Assembly: GCA_910585895.1 (NCBI GenBank)
Contig: CAJUHY010000075.1
Span: forward strand, 1 to 10,532
Direction: 5' to 3'
Source: an uncultured Lachnospiraceae bacterium
GTDB lineage: Bacteria > Bacillota > Clostridia > Lachnospirales > Lachnospiraceae
Length of the DNA stretch: 10,532 nt
A program made the position numbers and the translations under genes. The notes under the pieces are model-generated. The model made no database searches and was not told the DNA's origin. It saw nothing but the letters and a program-made list of their open reading frames with translations. Of this stretch, positions 6,703 to 10,532 are shown in pieces (the stretch's first letter is position 1; the number at the start of each line of letters is the position of its first letter).

Positions 6703-8001
6703 ATGAAACAACAGGAGCAGGGTGAGCAGGAATTTGATTTTATCAAGGAAAAAATAAAGGACAAACCTATCAACAAACGGCGGCTGTTGCTCAAAGCAGT
6801 ATATAATCTTTTGTGTGCAATCATATTTGGTGCAGTGGCTTGTTTTGTTTTTGTGCTTTTAGAACCTTATTTTGAAGAGAGACTTTATCCTGAGAAGGAG
6901 TCCAAAATTACTATCCCTAAAGATATTATTCCTCAGGAGATAGAACCGGCGCCAGAGAAAAAAGAGGAAAAGGAACCTGAGCCCAAAAAAGAACCGGAGA
7001 ACCAGACAGTCGTTGTTCAGGAACAGTTGGAGCCGGAGGATTATCAGGAACTGCAGAATAAACTGTATGCCATCGGGCAGCAGGCGAGTAAATCCCTGGT
7101 GACGGTTACCGGGGTTACAAGCGGTGTGGATTGGTTTGATACACCCTTTGAAAATGAGGATAGCTCTGCTGGTATTATCATAGAAAATAATGGGCAAGAA
7201 CTTTTAATTTTGACGGAGAAAAAAATTATCGTAGATGCCAAGGCAATTCATATCACATTTATTGATGAGACAGAAGCCTCTGCATCCTTGAAGAAATATG
7301 ATGGCAACACGGGAATTGCGGTAATTGCCGTTCCCCTGACTGAGATTTCAGAGGAGACAATGAACCAAATCAGTGTTGCCGCCCTGGGCAATTCTTACGC
7401 GATTACGCAGGGAACATCTGTGATTGCCATTGGAAGCCCTTTGGGAGCAAATTATTCCATTTTATGCGGGACCATCACCTCGTCCCAGAATACAGTCTCC
7501 GCGATAGATACAAATTATACGATTTTTACCACGGATATCATTGGAAATGAAAACGGCAGTGGTGTGCTGCTTAATTTACAGGGAGAAGTTGTGGGGTTGG
7601 TGCTGCAGGATTACAACAACCAAAGCAACCGCAATACCATTACGGCATTGTCTATTTCTGAACTGAAGCAGGTAATTGAAGATTTATCGAACAACCGGGA
7701 TATATCTTATGTCGGTCTGCGTATCAGCACGGTTACAAATGATATTGCAGAAGAATATGGAATTCCCAAAGGTGTGTATATTAAATCCGTAGAATTGGAT
7801 TCCCCGGCTATGGCAGGAGGCTTGCAGGCGGCGGATGTCATCACCGCAATCAATGGGGAAGAAGTCATCAATGCTGTGCAGTATTACCAGAAGATATACG
7901 AGAGGCAGCCGGAGGATGAAATAACAATTACAGTGAAACGTCAGAATGGCGAAGGCTATGTCGAGTTGGAATGTAAAGTGACAGTGGGAATTTTACGCTA
8001 A
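6703..8001 (+). CDS. Membrane-anchored HtrA-like trypsin-fold/PDZ protein, probably a pseudoprotease
   Basis: A 432-residue protein with the HtrA/DegP layout: a short basic cytoplasmic N-terminus, one transmembrane helix (about 33-54), a Pro/Glu/Lys-rich spacer (about 70-110), a trypsin-like domain (about 115-330) and a C-terminal PDZ domain (about 335-428, with GVYIKSVELDSPAMAGGL and DVITAINGEEV). The fold markers are clear (ILTEKKII, YDGNTGIAVIAV, VIAIGSPLGANYS, VLLNLQGEVVGLV). However, aligned by eye to HtrA, the catalytic His (TNNHVI) is Lys174, the Asp (DLAVIK) is Gly204, and the Ser of GNSGGPLLN falls at Gly285 in ENGSGVLLN, with Ser286 displaced by one. It is therefore unlikely to cleave peptides. 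It may instead bind protein C-termini or scaffold at the outer membrane face (inference). ATG at 6703 follows AGGAGG by 6 nt. It heads an operon with yhaM (15 bp gap) and rlmD. Confidence 0.88.
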   Translation: MKQQEQGEQEFDFIKEKIKDKPINKRRLLLKAVYNLLCAIIFGAVACFVFVLLEPYFEERLYPEKESKITIPKDIIPQEIEPAPEKKEEKEPEPKKEPENQTVVVQEQLEPEDYQELQNKLYAIGQQASKSLVTVTGVTSGVDWFDTPFENEDSSAGIIIENNGQELLILTEKKIIVDAKAIHITFIDETEASASLKKYDGNTGIAVIAVPLTEISEETMNQISVAALGNSYAITQGTSVIAIGSPLGANYSILCGTITSSQNTVSAIDTNYTIFTTDIIGNENGSGVLLNLQGEVVGLVLQDYNNQSNRNTITALSISELKQVIEDLSNNRDISYVGLRISTVTNDIAEEYGIPKGVYIKSVELDSPAMAGGLQAADVITAINGEEVINAVQYYQKIYERQPEDEITITVKRQNGEGYVELECKVTVGILR

Positions 8002-8003
8002 GA

Positions 8004-8008
8004 AGGAG
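8004..8008 (+). promoter_or_regulatory. Ribosome binding site deciding the yhaM start
   Basis: AGGAG lies only 2 nt before ATG 8011 but 8 nt before the in-frame ATG 8017. The second ATG is therefore the likelier start, although annotators may choose 8011. Confidence 0.65.
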
Positions 8009-8016
8009 TAATGAGT

Positions 8017-8964
8017 ATGAAATATATTGAAACACTGCGGGAGGGAGAGCGCATTGGAGAGATTTATCTGTGTAAAAGCAGGCAGGCGGCGCTTACCAAA
8101 GCTGGAAAACCATATGAAACCTTAATCTTGCAGGATAAGACAGGTACGTTAGATGCGAAAATCTGGGACCCCAATTCGCAAGGGATTGATGAGTTTGAAA
8201 CGCTAGATTATATTGATGTTATGGGGGATGTCACCAGTTTTCAAGGTTCCCTGCAGCTGAATATCAAGCGTATCCGCAGAGTGCGGGAGGAGGAATGCAA
8301 TCCGGCAGATTATCTGCCGGTGAGTGATAAAAATATTGACGATATGTACCTGGAACTTTGTGCATTTATTCAGGAAATGAGAAATCCTTTCCTGAAAAAA
8401 CTTTGTTCGGGATTCTTTTTGGAGGACCAGGAATTTGAACGTCGTTTTAAATTTCACAGTGCAGCCAAGAGCGTCCACCATGGATTTGTAGGAGGGCTTT
8501 TGGAGCATACGCTGAGTGTGGCAAAGTTATGTGATTATTATACCAGATTGTATCCCCTTCTTCATCGTGACCTTTTACTGACAGCAGCTATTTTTCATGA
8601 CATCGGCAAATTGCGGGAACTTTCAGTATTTCCGGCAAATGATTATACGGATGAAGGGCAGCTTTTGGGGCATATTGTAATCGGTGTGGAAATGGTCAAC
8701 GAAAGGATTCGCGCCATACCCGAGTTTCCAGTAAAATTGGCTAATGAATTGCAGCATTGTATTTTGGCACATCATGGCGAGCTGGAATTTGGTTCCCCGA
8801 AAAAGCCGGCGCTGGCAGAAGCGGTTGCTCTGAGTTTTGCTGATAATACAGATGCAAAGATGCAGACGATGAAGGAGGCTTTGACTGCAGGAAGTGACAA
8901 TTCTGGCTGGTTAGGCTATAACAGGTTGTTTGAATCAAATATTCGCAGAACAAGTGAGGAATAA
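8017..8964 (+). CDS. yhaM: YhaM-family 3'-5' exoribonuclease (OB-fold plus HD domain)
   Basis: YhaM-type enzymes are cytosolic, metal-dependent 3'-5' exonucleases that trim short single-stranded tails of RNA, with some action on DNA. The order of parts fits the family. An N-terminal OB-fold (about residues 10-90 counted from 8017) holds GKPYETLILQDKTGTLDAKI and the DVTSFQGSLQLNI strand. The HD domain has LLEHTLSV (His160), IFHDIGK (His190-Asp191), LLGHIVIG (His215), LAHHGE (His248-His249) and FADNTDAK (Asp272), so the metal-binding set appears complete. The length of 315 residues is typical. It follows the HtrA-like gene by 15 bp and precedes rlmD by 1 nt, so it is clearly in the same transcript, driven by the promoter at 6614-6642. 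Start 8017 is preferred over 8011 because of ribosome-site spacing and because it matches the family's short N-terminus. Confidence 0.94.
   Translation: MKYIETLREGERIGEIYLCKSRQAALTKAGKPYETLILQDKTGTLDAKIWDPNSQGIDEFETLDYIDVMGDVTSFQGSLQLNIKRIRRVREEECNPADYLPVSDKNIDDMYLELCAFIQEMRNPFLKKLCSGFFLEDQEFERRFKFHSAAKSVHHGFVGGLLEHTLSVAKLCDYYTRLYPLLHRDLLLTAAIFHDIGKLRELSVFPANDYTDEGQLLGHIVIGVEMVNERIRAIPEFPVKLANELQHCILAHHGELEFGSPKKPALAEAVALSFADNTDAKMQTMKEALTAGSDNSGWLGYNRLFESNIRRTSEE
8956..8960 (+). promoter_or_regulatory. Ribosome binding site for rlmD inside the end of yhaM
   Basis: GAGGA lies in the last codons of yhaM, 5 nt before ATG 8966. That ATG begins 1 nt after the yhaM stop, which supports it over an upstream TTG (8930) that would sit inside yhaM. 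Confidence 0.6.
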
Positions 8965-8965
8965 G

Positions 8966-10468
8966 ATGTTTCAGAAAAATATGGAGCTTGAGCTCCTGAT
9001 TGTTGATATGGGTGTGGACGGCACAGGGATTGGTAAGGCTGAAGGAGTAGCATTTTTTGTGAAAGATGCGGTAATTGGCGATAGAGTCCTCATCAAGGTA
9101 ATGAAAATGAAAAAACGGTACGGTTTCGGTAAGCTGCTGAAAGTGCTGGAACCATCTCCTTACCGTGTGCAGCCGTTGTGTGAATTTTACCGCCAGTGCG
9201 GCGGCTGTCAAATTCAGGCGCTGGATTATGCGCAGCAGCTGAAATATAAAGAGAAAAAAGTACGCAGCAACCTGCAGCGGATTGGTGGGTTTTCTATCAG
9301 AGATAACACAGAATGTGAAAAACAGGGCATCCTTTTTCATCCGATTATCGGTATGGAGGAGCCTTTTTTCTATCGCAATAAGGCGCAGTTTCCTATTGGA
9401 ACAGATAAAAACGGCAAGATTGTCACAGGATTTTATGCGGCAAGGAGCCATCATATTATCCCAAACCGCAAATGTTGCCTGGGAGTGGATATCAATGAGA
9501 AAGTGCTGGATATTGTAATCTCATTTATGGAGGATTATCACATCACCGCATATGATGAAAGTACTGGAAAAGGCCTGCTGCGTCATGTGCTGGTGCGGTT
9601 CGGGTTTAACACTAAGGAAATTATGGTTTGCCTGGTAGTGAATGGAAGGCGCATTCCTCATGCACAGAAGCTGGTGGAACGTCTGGCAGAATTGTCGGGT
9701 ATGACGAGCATTACTTTGAGTGTCAATGAGAAAAATACGAACGTAATTATGGGTGAGGAAATCGTTCGCCTTTGGGGGCAGGGCTGCATTACAGATACTA
9801 TCGGTGATATAAGCTACCAGATTTCCCCTTTGTCATTTTTCCAGGTGAATCCTATTCAAACGAGAAAACTTTATGAGACGGCTTTGGCCTATGCCGGACT
9901 TACGGGGACGGAAACTGTTTGGGACCTGTATTGCGGAATCGGCACAATTTCGCTATTTCTCGCACAGAGGGCGAAGCACGTCTATGGTGTGGAAATTGTG
10001 GAAGCAGCTATTGCAGATGCCAGAAACAATGCCAGTTTAAATGGAATAGAAAACGTCACGTTTTTTGTGGGAAAAGCGGAGGAAATTCTGCCAAGCTTTT
10101 ATGAGGATAGTATGCAGGAAAGTGCGAAAGAGCCATGTCCTGAAATCTCTGAGGGGGATATAAGGGAAAGTGCGGCTGGTGAGGCAGAGATATGTAAGGT
10201 TGAAGGACAGCCAGGAGATATGCTGCATCCGGATGTTATCGTGGTAGACCCGCCGCGCAAGGGCTGTGATGAAAAATGCCTGGAAACGATTCTGAAAATG
10301 CAGCCTGAGCGTGTGGTCTATGTGAGCTGCGACCCGGCTACGCTTGCCCGGGATTTGAAGTATTTGTGCGAGCAATATTATGAAGTCCGCGAGGTGCAGC
10401 CAGTGGACATGTTTCCGCAGGGGGTGCATACAGAATGTGTGGTGGGAATACAAAGGAAACATATCTAG
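8966..10468 (+). CDS. rlmD: 23S rRNA (uracil-5-)-methyltransferase, RlmD/RlmCD (RumA) family
   Basis: A SAM-dependent enzyme that methylates C5 of a uridine in 23S rRNA (U1939 in E. coli numbering; the Gram-positive RlmCD type also methylates U747). An N-terminal TRAM domain (about residues 5-62) binds RNA. The iron-sulfur cysteines are Cys72, Cys78 and Cys81 (C-X5-C-GG-C), with Cys170 or Cys171 as the fourth. The methyltransferase core has SFFQVNP (290-296), the SAM-binding DLYCGIGT (320-327), VDPPRKGC (427-434), the nucleophile Cys455 in YVSCDPATLARDL, and catalytic Glu490 in HTE. All key residues are present. At 500 residues it is longer than the usual roughly 430-460, mainly because of an acidic, low-complexity insertion at about 378-420 just before the VDPP motif. 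It is the last gene of the operon. Which uridines it modifies cannot be read from the sequence, and other RumA paralogues are common in such genomes. Confidence 0.94.
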   Translation: MFQKNMELELLIVDMGVDGTGIGKAEGVAFFVKDAVIGDRVLIKVMKMKKRYGFGKLLKVLEPSPYRVQPLCEFYRQCGGCQIQALDYAQQLKYKEKKVRSNLQRIGGFSIRDNTECEKQGILFHPIIGMEEPFFYRNKAQFPIGTDKNGKIVTGFYAARSHHIIPNRKCCLGVDINEKVLDIVISFMEDYHITAYDESTGKGLLRHVLVRFGFNTKEIMVCLVVNGRRIPHAQKLVERLAELSGMTSITLSVNEKNTNVIMGEEIVRLWGQGCITDTIGDISYQISPLSFFQVNPIQTRKLYETALAYAGLTGTETVWDLYCGIGTISLFLAQRAKHVYGVEIVEAAIADARNNASLNGIENVTFFVGKAEEILPSFYEDSMQESAKEPCPEISEGDIRESAAGEAEICKVEGQPGDMLHPDVIVVDPPRKGCDEKCLETILKMQPERVVYVSCDPATLARDLKYLCEQYYEVREVQPVDMFPQGVHTECVVGIQRKHI

Positions 10469-10496
10469 GGAAACACTGATTAATTCAAGTATTTCC
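10469..10496. repeat. Imperfect inverted repeat after rlmD; weak terminator or mobile-element end
   Basis: GGAAACACT (10469-10477) can pair with AGTATTTCC (10488-10496) with one mismatch and a 10-nt loop. No T-tract follows, so it is a poor intrinsic terminator. It begins directly at the rlmD stop codon. The sequence after it (10497-10532) is AT-rich with TATGATAAAAT, promoter-like but without a well-placed -35. This resembles the outer end and leader of an insertion sequence, but the window ends too early to tell. Confidence 0.35.
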
Positions 10497-10532
10497 AGAT
10501 AATGTATGATAAAATGTAAGTATCAAACAAAA

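Noticed and set aside
8741..9454. Long minus-strand open frame (237 codons)
   Set aside because: It lies antisense to the well-supported yhaM and rlmD genes, and its translation has no recognisable domain.
10037..10462. Minus-strand open frame of 141 codons opposite the end of rlmD
   Set aside because: It overlaps the catalytic region of rlmD and has no family features of its own.
10484..10515. Promoter reading out of the right edge
   Set aside because: The -10-like TAAAAT (10510-10515) is 20 bp from TTCAAG and the alternative TATGAT (10505-10510) only 15 bp; neither spacing is good, so it is not listed as a promoter.

Overview
The window looks like chromosome from an anaerobic Firmicute, most likely a Lachnospiraceae-type Clostridia. 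This is inferred from moderate-to-low GC, AGGAGG-type ribosome binding sites, TTGnnn-17-TATAAT promoters, and the gene set (MutS2, YhaM, RlmCD-type methyltransferase, OmpR/HK pair). No species can be named from the sequence alone.

Layout: positions 1-1044 are a graveyard of mobile DNA. A minus-strand fragment (1 to about 230) resembles the C-terminal region (DUF6017-like) of a plasmid/ICE replication initiator and carries an in-frame stop. It abuts a plus-strand, heavily decayed IS1182-type transposase (about 228-1044) with a nonsense codon, a frameshift, two internal deletions and a lost first catalytic Asp. After a stem-loop and a strong promoter comes truA (1214-1954, TTG start). It converges, with only 13 bp between, on a minus-strand block that runs mutS2 (6529-4151), an OmpR-family response regulator (4084-3383) and its sensor histidine kinase (3386-1968; GTG start overlapping the regulator stop by 4 bp).

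The right half is a plus-strand three-gene operon: a membrane-anchored HtrA-like protein with a PDZ domain whose trypsin-fold catalytic triad appears to be entirely replaced (6703-8001), a YhaM-type 3'-5' exoribonuclease (8017-8964) and a 23S rRNA uracil-5-methyltransferase of the RlmD/RlmCD family (8966-10468). The last 64 bp hold an imperfect inverted repeat and promoter-like sequence that might be the start of another mobile element.

The two halves are joined by a divergent promoter region (6530-6702). A single palindromic TTGCAA at 6614-6619 can serve as the -35 box for both directions: 17 bp to TATAAT rightward and 17 bp to TATACT leftward. MutS2 (ribosome collision/rescue and recombination control), YhaM (RNA decay) and RlmD (rRNA modification) are all nucleic-acid or ribosome housekeeping functions. 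The shared promoter would make the MutS2 block and the pseudoprotease-YhaM-RlmD operon compete for RNA polymerase. The most notable points are the apparent pseudoprotease, the shared -35 box, the altered Smr motif of MutS2 and a 40-residue insertion in the methyltransferase domain. No CRISPR, tRNA, rRNA or defence system was seen.
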